In this document: positions 50,915 to 63,875 of the stretch, piece by piece
Numbering within the stretch: position 1 is the first letter of the stretch
Layout: each line of letters starts with the position of its first letter
Assembly: GCA_024639825.1 (NCBI GenBank)
Contig: JAHEGH010000163.1
Span: 24,719-88,718 of the forward strand
From: Gammaproteobacteria bacterium
GTDB taxonomy: Bacteria > Pseudomonadota > Gammaproteobacteria > Steroidobacterales > Woeseiaceae
Direction of reading: 5' to 3'
DNA length: 64,000 nt
Notes under the pieces: generated by a model
What the model was told of the DNA's origin: nothing
Databases searched by the model: none
What the model saw: only the letters and a program-made list of their open reading frames with translations
Translations under genes and position numbers: made by a program

Positions 50915-51377
50915 CGTTCAAAACGCCTGCGACGACGACACTGCTCCCGAGATACCTGTAGTTGCATCCTGGATCGTGCGTGCGATTGGTGCGTCTGGTC
51001 CGGACGGCGATAGCGAGGTGTCCGTGCGCATCGTCGATGCGGCTGAGATCCATGCGCTGAACAGCGACTATCGTGGCAAGGACAGGCCAACTAATGTTCT
51101 GTCGTTTCCGGCGGGGGATGTCGCCGGACTGCCGGCCGACATGCCGGTGCCATTGGGCGACGTTGTTATCTGTGCAAGTGTTGTCCGCGACGAGGCGGCT
51201 GCGCAGGGCAAGGCGATTACCGATCATTGGGCTCATATGCTGGTGCACGGCACATTGCACCTGCTGGGCTATGACCACGAGACGGAACCCGAGGCCGCTG
51301 AGATGGAGGCGCTGGAGACGCGCATCCTGTCTGAACACGGTGTTGCGGACCCGTATGGAGCCTCAGGCCAGACCTGA
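50898..51377 (+). CDS. ybeY: Endoribonuclease/rRNA maturation factor YbeY
   Basis: YbeY is a metal-dependent RNA-processing factor for 16S rRNA. From ATG 50898 the product is 159 residues, and it overlaps the phoH end by 17 bases. The zinc triad is in HMLVHGTLHLLGYDHE (HGxLHLxGYDH), and RGKDRPTNVLSFP is the second family signature. Confidence 0.96.
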   Translation: MTVQVDVQNACDDDTAPEIPVVASWIVRAIGASGPDGDSEVSVRIVDAAEIHALNSDYRGKDRPTNVLSFPAGDVAGLPADMPVPLGDVVICASVVRDEAAAQGKAITDHWAHMLVHGTLHLLGYDHETEPEAAEMEALETRILSEHGVADPYGASGQT

Positions 51378-51392
51378 TAGAATTACGAGACT

Positions 51393-52244
51393 ATGAACGA
51401 AAAACCCCCCAGTACCACCGGCCCAGGTACGCCCGGCCTGGTCGCGCGCATTCGGCGTGCGTTCAGTGGCGAGCCCTGGAGCCGAGACGAAATCCAGACA
51501 TTCATTGAATCTGAAGTCGGGCTCGACGCCGAAGAAAAGAGCATGCTCACAGGCGTTCTCGAAGTATCCGAGACCCAGGTGCGTGACGTTATGGTGCCGC
51601 GTTCGCAGATGGTGGTCATCGATATCGAGGATCCCTTCGACGAAACCCTCGCAATGATTGTCGAGTCCGGACATTCGCGTTTCCCTGTAATCGGGGAAGA
51701 TCGTGATGAAGTCCTGGGCATACTGTTGGCCAAGGACCTGCTGCGGCATTTTGGTTCGGACGAGGCGAAGGGCGTGACCATTCGCAAACTGCTGCGTCCG
51801 GCGTCAGTCATACCGGAGTCGAAACGACTCAACGCACTGCTCAAGGAATTTCGGGCGAGCCACAATCACATGGCGATCGTTGTCGACGAATACGGCGGCG
51901 TTGCCGGTCTGCTGACTATCGAGGATGTTCTCGAGGAAATCGTCGGCGAGATTGAAGACGAGCACGATGACGAAGAGGCCGAATTCATTCGTCCGGACGG
52001 AGATCGTAACGGCAAGCCGAGTTTCGCTGTGCGGGCCCTCACGCGCATCGAAGACTTTAACGATTACTTCGAATGCGAGCTGAATGATGAGGAGTACGAC
52101 ACGATCGGCGGATTGGTATTGCATGCGCTTGGACGCCTGCCAAGACGTGGTGAGAAAGTGAATTTTGGCGGCTTCGAGTTTGCCGTTATCAAGGCAGACA
52201 AGCGGCGCATCGATGCGTTGCAGGTTCAACGCGCAAGCGACTAG
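51393..52244 (+). CDS. corC: CorC/HlyC-family CBS domain protein
   Basis: A 283-residue protein lacking the membrane part of CNNM-type proteins. It has two CBS domains (VRDVMVPRSQMVVID and LRPASVIPESKRLN onwards) and a C-terminal CorC_HlyC domain with FEFAVIKADKRRIDALQV. In E. coli YbeX/CorC is linked to magnesium efflux and ribosome quality. It stands between ybeY and lnt in the conserved ybeZYX-lnt order. Confidence 0.93.
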   Translation: MNEKPPSTTGPGTPGLVARIRRAFSGEPWSRDEIQTFIESEVGLDAEEKSMLTGVLEVSETQVRDVMVPRSQMVVIDIEDPFDETLAMIVESGHSRFPVIGEDRDEVLGILLAKDLLRHFGSDEAKGVTIRKLLRPASVIPESKRLNALLKEFRASHNHMAIVVDEYGGVAGLLTIEDVLEEIVGEIEDEHDDEEAEFIRPDGDRNGKPSFAVRALTRIEDFNDYFECELNDEEYDTIGGLVLHALGRLPRRGEKVNFGGFEFAVIKADKRRIDALQVQRASD

Positions 52245-52248
52245 TCCA

Positions 52249-53784
52249 GTGGCGAAAGATGTACATCCCATCCTCCTGTTACCGGCGGACAAGCCGAGGC
52301 TTAGCCGCCTGATCGCTTTTGTTCTGGGTGCTGCGACCACGCTGGCCTTCGCGCCGTTTGGCTGGTCGCTTCTGACGCCTTTGCTAATCGTGCCGCTCCT
52401 CTATATCTGCCTTACGGTCGCGCCTCGTGACGCGGCCGGGCACGCGTTCTGGTACGGCTTCGGGCTGTTCCTTACCGGCACGTACTGGATCTATATATCC
52501 GTCCACGTATACGGTGGCGCGGCCCTCTGGATCGCCGTCCTTTTGATGGTTGGTCTTGCCCTGCTCATGGCGTCGATCCTGTCTATTGGTGGCTGGCTGA
52601 TGAGCCGTCTGTCGCTTGGCGAACCCTGGCTGCTGTTGCTGGTCGGCCCGGCCGCCTGGGTTCTGGTCGAATGGGTGCGTAGCTGGATACTCACCGGCTT
52701 TCCGTGGATGGCACTCGGCTATGCGCAAATCGACTCGCCGCTGTCCGGCTGGGCCCCCGTATTAGGCGTCTATGGTGTGTCCTTCATGCTCCTGGTCAGT
52801 ACCACGGCGATCATTGCGACGGTTAAGGCAGCGACCGCTCGAGGTCGCATCATCGGCCTGTCTGCGATTCTGTTGCCCTGGGTAGTCGGCGGCATCCTGA
52901 CGTTTGTGGACTGGACCAGGCCGGACGGACAGGTGCTCCGTGCAACAATCCTGCAAGCCGGTGTTTCGCAGGACAAGAAATGGGACCGCGATCAGCTCTT
53001 GCCGATCATGGAGTTCTACCACAGCGCGACCCTTAGCGCGGCCGACAGCGACATCGTGCTGTGGCCGGAGGTCGCAATTCCTGCGCTTAATGACCAGGTT
53101 GAAAGTTTTATTGCAAGGGTCGAGTCCGACGCGCGCATGAGCGGGCAAAGCGTCCTGTTTGGGATTCTCGAACGCAGTTATGAGCGCAACCTCGAAGGTC
53201 GCGTCTACAACAGCGTCATGTTGATCGGGGGGGAGGAGCGTCAGAGCTACCGGAAGCGTCACCTGGTTCCTTTTGGCGAATACTTCCCCGTGCCACCCAG
53301 CGTGCGCGAGTGGATGAAAATGCAAAACCTGCCGCACGCGGATCTCGCGAAAGGCGCAGATACTCAACCACTGCTGACTGCGGTGAACGGCACCCGCTTC
53401 GGCGTGGCGATCTGCTATGAGGACGCCTATGGCTCCGAACAGCTGTATGCGTTGCCGGATGCCACAGTCCTCATCAATGTGAGCAATGACGCATGGTTTG
53501 GGGATTCAATCGCCCCGCATCAGCATCTCGAGATCGCGCGCATGCGGTCGCTTGAATTCGGCCGCCCGGCACTGCGGTCGACCAATACCGGTATTAGCGC
53601 TTTCATCGGTGCCGATGGGGACCTGCTGCAGACCGGTAAGCAATTTTTACCTGAACTCATGACGGCCGACATTCAGCCGCGCAGCGGCCTGACGCCGTAC
53701 GCCAGGGGTGGAAACTGGCCAATTATCGGCCTGTGCCTGGCAATTCTCGGCCTGTTCTGGATTCGCAATCGGGCCAGCCTCTGA
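52249..53784 (+). CDS. lnt: Apolipoprotein N-acyltransferase
   Basis: Lnt adds the third acyl chain to the N-terminal Cys of lipoproteins in the inner membrane. The start GTG 52249 is chosen because it follows the corC stop and gives 511 residues. The catalytic triad then falls at Glu274 (WPEVAIPAL), Lys336 (YRKRHLVPFGEYFP) and Cys389 (GVAICYED), almost exactly as in E. coli (267, 335, 387). Five or six helices precede the nitrilase domain. No clear Shine-Dalgarno is seen. Confidence 0.94.
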   Translation: MAKDVHPILLLPADKPRLSRLIAFVLGAATTLAFAPFGWSLLTPLLIVPLLYICLTVAPRDAAGHAFWYGFGLFLTGTYWIYISVHVYGGAALWIAVLLMVGLALLMASILSIGGWLMSRLSLGEPWLLLLVGPAAWVLVEWVRSWILTGFPWMALGYAQIDSPLSGWAPVLGVYGVSFMLLVSTTAIIATVKAATARGRIIGLSAILLPWVVGGILTFVDWTRPDGQVLRATILQAGVSQDKKWDRDQLLPIMEFYHSATLSAADSDIVLWPEVAIPALNDQVESFIARVESDARMSGQSVLFGILERSYERNLEGRVYNSVMLIGGEERQSYRKRHLVPFGEYFPVPPSVREWMKMQNLPHADLAKGADTQPLLTAVNGTRFGVAICYEDAYGSEQLYALPDATVLINVSNDAWFGDSIAPHQHLEIARMRSLEFGRPALRSTNTGISAFIGADGDLLQTGKQFLPELMTADIQPRSGLTPYARGGNWPIIGLCLAILGLFWIRNRASL

Positions 53785-56742
<2,958 letters not shown>

Positions 56743-56746
<4 letters not shown>

Positions 56747-57234
56747 GCGAGGTTCTTACGGTTGGCGATATCGGTGCCGACAGGCTCGGTGAGCTACTCG
56801 AGCGTTTCGGTCTTGAACTTCTGGTTCAGTCGGAGGACGCCTCCATAACCGGCAGTTTCTGGGGCGATTCCGAAGCCGGTGTAGTAGGGAAGTCAGTCTA
56901 CGTCCGCGCAGATACGCCGGTGCACTCCTTCCTGCACGAGTCCTGTCACGTCATATGCATGGATGGCCAGCGCCGCGATAGCCTCGATCGAGATGCAGGT
57001 GGCGACGACCTGGAAGAATCGGCGGTGTGTTACCTGCAGGTTGTTCTTGCCGACTGCATCGAGAGTGTCGGACGAGATCGCTTGATGGCGGACATGGACG
57101 CATGGGGCTATAGCTTCCGGCTTGGCAATACGCGCGACTGGTTTGAGAACGATGCTGAGGACGCGCGTAAGTTTCTTGTGAATCACGGACTTATTGATTC
57201 GTCGGGTACGCCGACATTCAACCTCAGGCTCTGA
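56743..57234 (+). CDS. HExxH metallopeptidase-like protein
   Basis: A 163-residue soluble protein starting at TTG 56743 and overlapping the lptE stop by four bases. HSFLHESCHVICMD places HESCH at residues 65-69 and LEESAVCYLQVVLAD follows, with Glu91/Glu92 about 22 residues later. This is the HExxH...E pattern of gluzincin and ImmA/IrrE-like proteins. No signal peptide or helix-turn-helix is present. Its substrate is unknown. In E. coli holA sits here, but this is not a DNA polymerase III delta subunit (too short). Confidence 0.65.
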
Positions 57235-57260
57235 GCCCCGCTGGAGGTGTATAGTCGCGT

Positions 57261-57959
57261 ATGGCCTGGATTCGGTACATCGTGTATTTCGCCAGCATCG
57301 CGTTAGTCACGTGGGGGCTGACGCAAATGGAGCTGGCGTCGCCGGGTAGCCTGAAGCTCCATATCCTGGTCGACGATGCCGACATCCTGGGTACCAGTGA
57401 GTATTCACCGGTCGAGATTATCCAGGCGATCATACTGGGCGCTTGCGGCGTTATCATGGCATGGGTCGCGAAGTACTGTCCGTCGCAGCGACCGATTGCC
57501 TTTCTCTTCGGCGGCATGGCGCTGATGTTCTTCATTCGCGAACTCGACTATTTTTTCGATCGCTTCCTGATCGATAATCTCTGGCAGGTGTTGGTTACGA
57601 TCGCCGGAGCGCTGCTCATGGCCTATATCTATCGACAACGCCTTCGTCTCAGGATTGCACTTGCGCGTATCTGGCCGTCGCCGGGCCTGACATTCCTGTT
57701 CTGCGGTGCCGTGATCCTGTTTGCGTTCGTGCCACTTGTTGGTCACGAGCCCTTGTGGATGTCGATCCTGGGTAATGCCTACCAGCGCATCACCCAGATT
57801 GCTTTCGAGGAGTTTATCGAGTTGATCGGCTACTTCCTGTGGATGGTGGGGACAATCGAGTATGCGTTCCAGGCACGAGCAGTCGCATATCGTGTGCCGC
57901 TGCCGGCCGCACGAAGGCGCCGTGAAAAGCGGCGGCAAGACGCTGAAGGCAGGTTCTAA
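57261..57959 (+). CDS. Integral membrane protein, unknown function
   Basis: A 232-residue protein with about six hydrophobic helices and a basic C-terminal tail (ARRRREKRRQDAEG). It contains FFIRELDYFFDRF and FEEFIELIGYFLWMVGTIEY, with acidic residues inside helices. The family was not recognised. GGAGGT lies 13 bases upstream of the ATG. It follows the HESCH gene by 26 bases in the same direction. Confidence 0.7.
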   Translation: MAWIRYIVYFASIALVTWGLTQMELASPGSLKLHILVDDADILGTSEYSPVEIIQAIILGACGVIMAWVAKYCPSQRPIAFLFGGMALMFFIRELDYFFDRFLIDNLWQVLVTIAGALLMAYIYRQRLRLRIALARIWPSPGLTFLFCGAVILFAFVPLVGHEPLWMSILGNAYQRITQIAFEEFIELIGYFLWMVGTIEYAFQARAVAYRVPLPAARRRREKRRQDAEGRF

Positions 57960-57995
57960 GAGGAGACGGGTTTGGCACAAGCGGTGCGCACCTGG

Positions 57996-58295
57996 TCAGG
58001 ATTGCGTGACCCGGATCCGGCAAGCGGTTGGACTGAGTCCAGCATCCCGGGCGGTTGCGAGCAGGACGTCAGTTTCATAGCGCAGCCGGCTGGCCCAGGC
58101 GGAGGAAGCAGCAATAATGATCAAGTCCCCGTCTTCGCGGAGGTTTGCGGCGACAATGGCACCCGCGTACTCGCCCGGCAGTCCTTTGCTCAGAACGTGC
58201 GTCAGTTCGCCCATCTCCCTGGCGCGGCGAACGATATCAGCTAACTCCCCGCCATTACTGGGATTTAAAAGGTTTTTCAGCTTGTCTGAGGCCAT
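57996..58295 (-). CDS. dciA: DUF721 (DciA-like) protein
   Basis: A 99-residue protein with a DUF721 core (DGDLIIIAASSAWASRLRYE and the Arg/Leu pattern typical of the KH-like fold). DciA loads the replicative helicase DnaB in bacteria that lack DnaC/DnaI. Position beside M23 peptidase and secA is common in gammaproteobacteria. The homology is to the family, and the loader role is inferred. Confidence 0.8.
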   Translation of the reverse strand: MASDKLKNLLNPSNGGELADIVRRAREMGELTHVLSKGLPGEYAGAIVAANLREDGDLIIIAASSAWASRLRYETDVLLATARDAGLSPTACRIRVTQS

Positions 58296-58364
58296 AAAAA
58301 CGTGACGTAGTTAGCGCTTTTTTCCTGTGTAGGGTGACGCATGTCGCCCAAGCGGGTCATAACC

Positions 58365-58393
58365 TTGTAATGATTTCCGACATTATGCATATT
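58365..58393 (+). promoter_or_regulatory. Likely promoter for the riboswitch-M23 unit
   Basis: TTGTAA (58365-58370) and CATATT (58388-58393) are separated by 17 bases, which would start RNA near 58400, at the beginning of the aptamer. The -10 is a 4/6 match. Confidence 0.45.
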
Positions 58394-58399
58394 GTCGCA

Positions 58400-58490
58400 T
58401 ATGACAAAGGCAAACCCGCTGTGAAGCGGGGACGCAAAACCACCGGCCCTGGGTAAAAAAGCAGGGCAGCGGGGCTACCAAAGTGAGCAG
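58400..58490 (+). ncRNA. Cyclic di-GMP-I (GEMM-I) riboswitch
   Basis: The core reads AAAGGCAAACC, then the hairpin CCCGCT-GTGA-AGCGGG (58415-58430) with a GNRA loop, then GGGACGCAAAACC (58428-58441), the stem GCCCTG (58446-58451) with CAGGGC (58462-58467), and GCAGCGGGGCTACC. Each block matches the GEMM-I consensus and the Vc2 aptamer of Vibrio. The aptamer lies on the plus strand 110 bases before the M23 gene. The expression platform has no T tract, so control of translation or a non-canonical terminator is likely. The rest of the 58296-58601 gap holds the two divergent promoters. Confidence 0.88.
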
Positions 58491-58601
58491 GGACTGCAAG
58501 TTTAGAACAACGCGAAGAAGCGGACACGGTGATATTCACGGTGGTCCCGCGGCTTGCATGAATAACCAGGTAACGACACAAACGCACCCGGGGCGTACTC
58601 G

Positions 58602-59534
58602 ATGAATGTTGTAATTTTCGGCAAGGGGTTCGGCAAACCTCGTCAGCTAAGCCTGTCTGGCCCGATTGCCGGGTTCGCTGCAGGGGCTGTTGCACTGGTC
58701 GTTATGGTTGCCGGCTTTGCTGGCGGCTACGCCTATTCCTCGAGCACAGGCTCGGGCGTCAGCACAGCCGAACTCAGCGAGTTGACGGGAGCGCTCGACG
58801 TTCAGCGCGAAAATATCGCTGATATCCGCCAGGGCAATGAAGACACACTTGATGCGCTGGCTATTCGCATCGCCCAGATGAACGCGCGCATGATCCGCCT
58901 CGATGCCGTTGGCCGCCGCCTGACGGAAATGGCCGATATTGATGCAGACGAATTTAATTTCGATTCGGACCCGGCACTGGGTGGTCCTGAAGAGCCGATG
59001 GCCGCGGGCTCAAACGTTGCCGTTCCTGAAGTTCTCGATGCCATGACCACGCTCAATTATCAGTTGGCCAACCGTGAGGCCCAGCTCAACGTGCTCGAAT
59101 CGGTACTGATGAACCAGAATCTGAGTGAACGCGTGTACCCGCAGGGTCGCCCGGTCAAATCCGGCTGGCTGTCATCCTACTTTGGTAAGCGTACGGATCC
59201 GTTCACCGGCAAGCCCGCCAACCATACAGGCATCGACTTTGCCGGCAAGCATGGCGATGAAATCGTCGCGGTTGCCGACGGTGTTGTCACCTGGTCAGGC
59301 GATCGCTACGGTTACGGTGTGATGGTCGAGATCACCCATGGCAACGGCTATGCGACACGCTACGCACATAATTCAGAAAATCTCGTCGTCGTCGGCGACG
59401 AAGTAAAGAAAGGGCAGGTCGTTGCCCTGATGGGCAAGACAGGCCGTGCTACGGGCCCGAACCTGCACTTCGAAGTTCTGCGCAATGGCAGCCGGGTGAA
59501 TCCGGTGAGCTTCATTCGCAATTCGTCGAATTAA
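58602..59534 (+). CDS. Membrane-anchored M23 (LytM) family peptidase
   Basis: The product is 310 residues. An N-terminal anchor helix lies at about residues 22-47, followed by a coiled coil (about 60-180) and an M23 domain (about 190-300). Zn ligands are visible in HTGIDFAG (His and Asp) and GPNLHFEV (HxH-type), with the ATRYAH His, so it looks catalytically intact. It would cut peptidoglycan cross-links or activate amidases from the periplasm. The gene carries the c-di-GMP riboswitch in its leader and is followed by secA. Confidence 0.88.
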   Translation: MNVVIFGKGFGKPRQLSLSGPIAGFAAGAVALVVMVAGFAGGYAYSSSTGSGVSTAELSELTGALDVQRENIADIRQGNEDTLDALAIRIAQMNARMIRLDAVGRRLTEMADIDADEFNFDSDPALGGPEEPMAAGSNVAVPEVLDAMTTLNYQLANREAQLNVLESVLMNQNLSERVYPQGRPVKSGWLSSYFGKRTDPFTGKPANHTGIDFAGKHGDEIVAVADGVVTWSGDRYGYGVMVEITHGNGYATRYAHNSENLVVVGDEVKKGQVVALMGKTGRATGPNLHFEVLRNGSRVNPVSFIRNSSN

Positions 59535-59682
59535 GCGCCACGAACCCCTGATCCAGAGACTGCCGTCGGCCGTTGCCGAGGGTCCTTGAGTTTCAAAATT
59601 GTGGCCATAAATCACCACATTCGATTCTAAATAGCGCCGCTACACCTTAGAATAGCGGCCTTTGTTTGACCGGGAGCCCTGT

Positions 59683-62547
59683 GTGGCCAATTTCCTGACT
59701 CGCATTTTCGGCAGCCGCAACCAGCGACTGCTGCGTCAGTACTCAAAAGCCGTTAAGAAGATCAATTCTCTTGAGGAAGCGCTGCAGGCGCTCTCCGACA
59801 GTGATCTTAAGGCCAAGACTGAAGAATTCCGCAAGCGCTATACCGAGGGCGAGACGCTCGAAGAGCTGCTGCCGGAGGCTTTTGCGGTCGCTCGAGAGGC
59901 GGCGGTTCGAACCCTGCATCTGCGCCCATTCGACGTCCAGCTCATCGGTGGCATGGTCCTTCACGAAGGCAACATTGCCGAAATGCGCACGGGTGAAGGC
60001 AAGACGCTGATGTCGACGTTGCCAGCCTACCTTAATGCGCTCAGCTCGGATGGCGTGCACATCGTAACCGTCAACGAATACCTGGCGCAGCGCGACGCTG
60101 ACTGGATGCGCCCGATCTACGAGTTCATGGGCCTGACCGTCGGTGTATCAAAGACCGGCCAGTCGACCGAAGAGAAACGTGCGGCTTACGCGGCGGACAT
60201 TACGTACGCAACCAACAATGAACTGGGTTTCGACTACCTGCGCGACAATCTCGCATTCGCGATCGAAGACAAGACTCAACGGAAGCTGAATTTTGCAATC
60301 GTCGATGAGGTCGACTCGATTCTGATCGACGAGGCGCGGACGCCGCTTATCATCTCCGGCCCGGCCGAATCCAGCACGGATCTGTATGCGCAGATCAACA
60401 AGCTGATTCCGAAGCTCAAGGCGCAGGAAGAGACCGAAGAGCCGACCAACTACGAAATTCCGGGCAATCGCGTGATCCTCATCGACCGCAACGACCAGTT
60501 GTGTTCGCTGGACGAGGCGGTTTCCCTGGCCGAAGAAAACGAGGCCGACCTGGTCCTGGTCGATGGCAGTGAGAAACCTGTGAAATGCAGGCTTCTGCCA
60601 CGCGGCGACTACACGCTGGACCTGAAGGCGAAGCAGGCGCATGTCACAGAGGAAGGCCACCAGAAGGTCGAGGCGCTGATGGCGCAGGCCGGACTCCTGA
60701 AGGAAGGTGAGAGCCTTTACGACGCCGGTAACATCCGCCTGTTGCATCACCTCAACGCTGCTCTGCGTGCACATTCGATTTATCAGCGCGATGTCGAATA
60801 CATAATCAAGGATGGTGAAGTCGTAATTGTTGACGAGTTCACCGGCCGTACTATGCCCGGCCGCCGCTGGGGCGATGGCCTGCACCAGGCAGTGGAGGCA
60901 AAAGAAGGCGTATCGATCCGCCAGGAAAATCAGACCGTCGCGTCGATCACTTTCCAGAACTACTTTCGCCTTTACAACAACCTGTCAGGCATGACGGGTA
61001 CCGCCGATACCGAGGCTTTCGAATTCCAGTCAATTTACGGGCTCGAGGTCGTAGTGATTCCAACGCACAAGCCGATGATTCGCGACGACCAGCCTGATCT
61101 TGTTTATCTCACCGAGAAGGACAAGTACGAGGCGATCGTCGAAGACATCGTCGATTGCAGCGAACGCGGCCAGCCTGTGCTGGTCGGTACTACTTCGATT
61201 GAGGCATCGGAGCTGCTGTCGAAATTCCTTAGCAAGCAGAAGATCAAGCATGAGGTGCTGAACGCCAAGCAGCATGAGCGTGAAGCCCTGATCGTGCAGA
61301 ACGCGGGCCGACCCGGTGCGATCACCATCGCCACCAATATGGCCGGTCGCGGTACCGATATCGTGCTGGGTGGCAGTTTCGAGGCTGACCTGGCCAACGC
61401 CGGCGAAGGGGCTGACGAGGTCGAGGTCAAAGACAAGTGGCAGAAGCGCCATAACCAGGTACTCGAGGCCGGTGGCCTGCACATCGTGGGTACCGAGCGT
61501 CATGAATCGCGGCGTATCGATAACCAGCTCAGGGGTCGTTCGGGCCGCCAGGGGGACCCGGGTTCATCCAGGTTCTACCTGTCCATGGAAGATACGCTTA
61601 TGCGCATCTTCGGCGATCCAGAGCGGACCAAGAGCCTGCTGTCGCGCGCTGGTATGCGTGAAGGTGAGGCGATCGAAAGCAAACTTCTGACGCGCCAGAT
61701 CGAGCGCGCGCAGCGCAAGGTTGAAGCGCACAACTTTGACATTCGTAAGAATCTCCTCGAGTACGATGATGTCGCGAACGACCAACGCAAGGTTGTCTAC
61801 GTCATGCGTAACGACCTCATGGAGGCGGCGGAGATCGAAGACTCGATTAAGGCGATTCGTGACGAAGTCGTTGAGGGCGCAGTGCATCAGCACATCCCGC
61901 CCGGCAGTCTTGAAGAAATGTGGGACGCGGAAGGCCTGAGCAATGCGCTGGAGGCGGAGTTTGGTGTCCGCGCGGATGTGGCACGCTGGATTCGTGAAGA
62001 CAGCACGCTCACGGCTGAGAGCATCAGTGAGCGCTGTATCGGGGAAGTTACCAAGGCCTATGAGAAAAAGGCTGGCGATATTGGCGCTGAGCTGATGCGC
62101 GGTGTCGAGAAGCAGATCATGCTGCGGCAACTCGACTTCCACTGGAAAGAGCACCTGGCTGCGATGGATCATCTGCGCCAGGGTATCGGATTGCGATCCT
62201 ACGCACAGAAGAACCCGAAACAGGAATACAAGCGAGAAGCTTTCGAGATGTTCGGCGAGATGATTGAACAGGTGAAACACGATTCGATCAGCATACTGTC
62301 GCGCATACGTATCCAGGGCGAGGAAGATCTGTCCGAGCTCGAGCAGCGCCGCAAGAAAGAGCAAGCCATGAAATTCCAGCATGCGGAAGCCTCGGCGCTG
62401 GGTGGCGGCCAGTCGGGCGGCGAACAGCCGGCGCCTGCAGAGGCTGCCGCGCCGTTCGTGCGCGATGGTCGTAAGGTTGGTCGCAACGAACCGTGTCCCT
62501 GTGGATCGGGTAAGAAGTTCAAGCAGTGTCATGGCAAGCTGAGCTGA
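59683..62547 (+). CDS. secA: Preprotein translocase ATPase SecA
   Basis: SecA drives preproteins through SecYEG. The start is GTG 59683, preceded by GGGAG, giving [15 protein letters not shown]; the frame extends upstream to 59662. The 954-residue product has Walker A in [10 protein letters not shown], Walker [29 protein letters not shown], and the C-terminal zinc finger [14 protein letters not shown] that binds SecB. No secM-like stalling leader is present upstream. Confidence 0.97.
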   Translation: MANFLTRIFGSRNQRLLRQYSKAVKKINSLEEALQALSDSDLKAKTEEFRKRYTEGETLEELLPEAFAVAREAAVRTLHLRPFDVQLIGGMVLHEGNIAEMRTGEGKTLMSTLPAYLNALSSDGVHIVTVNEYLAQRDADWMRPIYEFMGLTVGVSKTGQSTEEKRAAYAADITYATNNELGFDYLRDNLAFAIEDKTQRKLNFAIVDEVDSILIDEARTPLIISGPAESSTDLYAQINKLIPKLKAQEETEEPTNYEIPGNRVILIDRNDQLCSLDEAVSLAEENEADLVLVDGSEKPVKCRLLPRGDYTLDLKAKQAHVTEEGHQKVEALMAQAGLLKEGESLYDAGNIRLLHHLNAALRAHSIYQRDVEYIIKDGEVVIVDEFTGRTMPGRRWGDGLHQAVEAKEGVSIRQENQTVASITFQNYFRLYNNLSGMTGTADTEAFEFQSIYGLEVVVIPTHKPMIRDDQPDLVYLTEKDKYEAIVEDIVDCSERGQPVLVGTTSIEASELLSKFLSKQKIKHEVLNAKQHEREALIVQNAGRPGAITIATNMAGRGTDIVLGGSFEADLANAGEGADEVEVKDKWQKRHNQVLEAGGLHIVGTERHESRRIDNQLRGRSGRQGDPGSSRFYLSMEDTLMRIFGDPERTKSLLSRAGMREGEAIESKLLTRQIERAQRKVEAHNFDIRKNLLEYDDVANDQRKVVYVMRNDLMEAAEIEDSIKAIRDEVVEGAVHQHIPPGSLEEMWDAEGLSNALEAEFGVRADVARWIREDSTLTAESISERCIGEVTKAYEKKAGDIGAELMRGVEKQIMLRQLDFHWKEHLAAMDHLRQGIGLRSYAQKNPKQEYKREAFEMFGEMIEQVKHDSISILSRIRIQGEEDLSELEQRRKKEQAMKFQHAEASALGGGQSGGEQPAPAEAAAPFVRDGRKVGRNEPCPCGSGKKFKQCHGKLS

Positions 62548-62560
62548 TTCTCAACTGCAC

Positions 62561-62953
62561 ATGAATCATTTCAATGTGGCCGCGGGAATTCTCTGCGATT
62601 CTGCGGGGCGGGTACTTATTGCTGAGCGTGTCGGTGGTGGCGTCTTCAACGGCATGTGGGAGTTTCCGGGTGGCAAGATCGCATCCGGAGAAACCTCGGC
62701 AGAGGCCCTGTCACGCGAGCTTGCGGAGGAACTGGGCATCGAAGTGACGGCGTGTGCTCCCTTCATGAATTTGCGGCACGAATACGACGATCGCACGGTC
62801 ACGATCGAATTCTTCCTGGTAAGTGACTGGAATAGTGAGCCCGTGGGGCGAGAGGGCCAGGCATTACGCTGGGTGCCGCGTGAAAGCCTGGATGCCAGCG
62901 AACTGCTGCCGGCGGATGTTCCGGTGGTCGAAGCCCTACAGAAGAACCATTAG
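62561..62953 (+). CDS. mutT: Nudix hydrolase, 8-oxo-dGTP pyrophosphatase (MutT)
   Basis: MutT removes 8-oxo-dGTP from the nucleotide pool. The 130-residue product has the Nudix box GGKIASGETSAEALSRELAEELG, matching G-x5-E-x7-RE-x2-E-x2-G, and starts NVAAGILCDSAGRVLIAER, as in MutT. The secA-mutT order is conserved. Confidence 0.92.
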   Translation: MNHFNVAAGILCDSAGRVLIAERVGGGVFNGMWEFPGGKIASGETSAEALSRELAEELGIEVTACAPFMNLRHEYDDRTVTIEFFLVSDWNSEPVGREGQALRWVPRESLDASELLPADVPVVEALQKNH

Positions 62954-63768
62954 CAAATAGACAGCTTGAACGGCACGTCGTGGCCTGTCTGGACAGCTCG
63001 GCTGTCAATTGTCGTCCACTCGAGAAAACGAACCGTAAACCGGTGCTGGCTACCGCTGATCTCAGGGAACAGCGAACTGTTGCCCTGCAGGCTCACTCGC
63101 AACAGCCGGCAATTGCCATCTTTCTGCATGTTGTGCTGGTACATACCGTTGATGGCCATCTTCTCTGTCGGTTGTGCACTTTCCCGCATGAGCCAGAGCA
63201 ACTCGGTCGCGGCATCACATACGGGTCGAATCGCACCCAGCCACTTGTCCATGTCCTGCTGCCTGCGTTCGTAAGGCTGCCGCAGCCAATGACTGTACAC
63301 GGGCAGGTCAAATTCGCAGGTGCCGCCCGGTATCGCACTGCGGTGCTTGATCGCATTGAGAAACTCGCAGTCCTTGAGGGGTTGCAGATAGGCGGTTCCG
63401 ATGCGGCTGAGCTCATCGCGGTTGGTTGCCAGGTTATGAATCAGGCTATCCAGCCGACCATTATCAACCCCCGGTTTGCTCTGGAAACGTTCGAGGACGC
63501 CGAGTTGGTGGTCAAGTTCCTTATGCACGTCGCTGCGGACGTCACCGCGCGAAAGAATGGCCAGAATTTCGAGAAGCGTTGCGATGGTAGCCCGAGTGGC
63601 CCAGTCAGCCTGTCGTTCGCCGTTATAAAGCGTCTGCTGGTAGAGAAATTCGAGGCGCAGGAACGTGCGCATGCGCTCTGACAGCGGCTGCTCGTAGTGC
63701 ATCACGGCGGTAGCCGATTGCGGGGTGATTTTGCTGGCGGGTTTTGCCATTTGGGTATTCTGCGCCAC
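62950..63768 (-). CDS. zapD: Cell division protein ZapD
   Basis: ZapD crosslinks FtsZ filaments at the division site. The 272-residue product has YEQPLSERMRTFLRLEFLYQQ near the start, the family's signature, and CEFDLPVYSHWLRQP in the second half. The first 22 residues are a longer N-terminus than usual; a start at the Met of VMHYEQPL is also possible. It is convergent with mutT and overlaps it by four bases. In E. coli it sits with coaE and yacG, which are not here. Confidence 0.93.
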   Translation of the reverse strand: MAQNTQMAKPASKITPQSATAVMHYEQPLSERMRTFLRLEFLYQQTLYNGERQADWATRATIATLLEILAILSRGDVRSDVHKELDHQLGVLERFQSKPGVDNGRLDSLIHNLATNRDELSRIGTAYLQPLKDCEFLNAIKHRSAIPGGTCEFDLPVYSHWLRQPYERRQQDMDKWLGAIRPVCDAATELLWLMRESAQPTEKMAINGMYQHNMQKDGNCRLLRVSLQGNSSLFPEISGSQHRFTVRFLEWTTIDSRAVQTGHDVPFKLSIC

Positions 63769-63875
63769 GGAGGGGCGGCTGGCAAATGACGAAGCGGCAC
63801 GCCTGTGAACTTGATCGTATCGAAACCGATAGTGGGCGGGCTAGAATGATGGCCAATAATATCAAAGGGATATCG

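Noticed and set aside
58487-58500. A terminator directly after the riboswitch
   Set aside because: A small GCAG-GGA-CTGC stem follows the aptamer but has no T tract, so intrinsic termination is not supported by the sequence.
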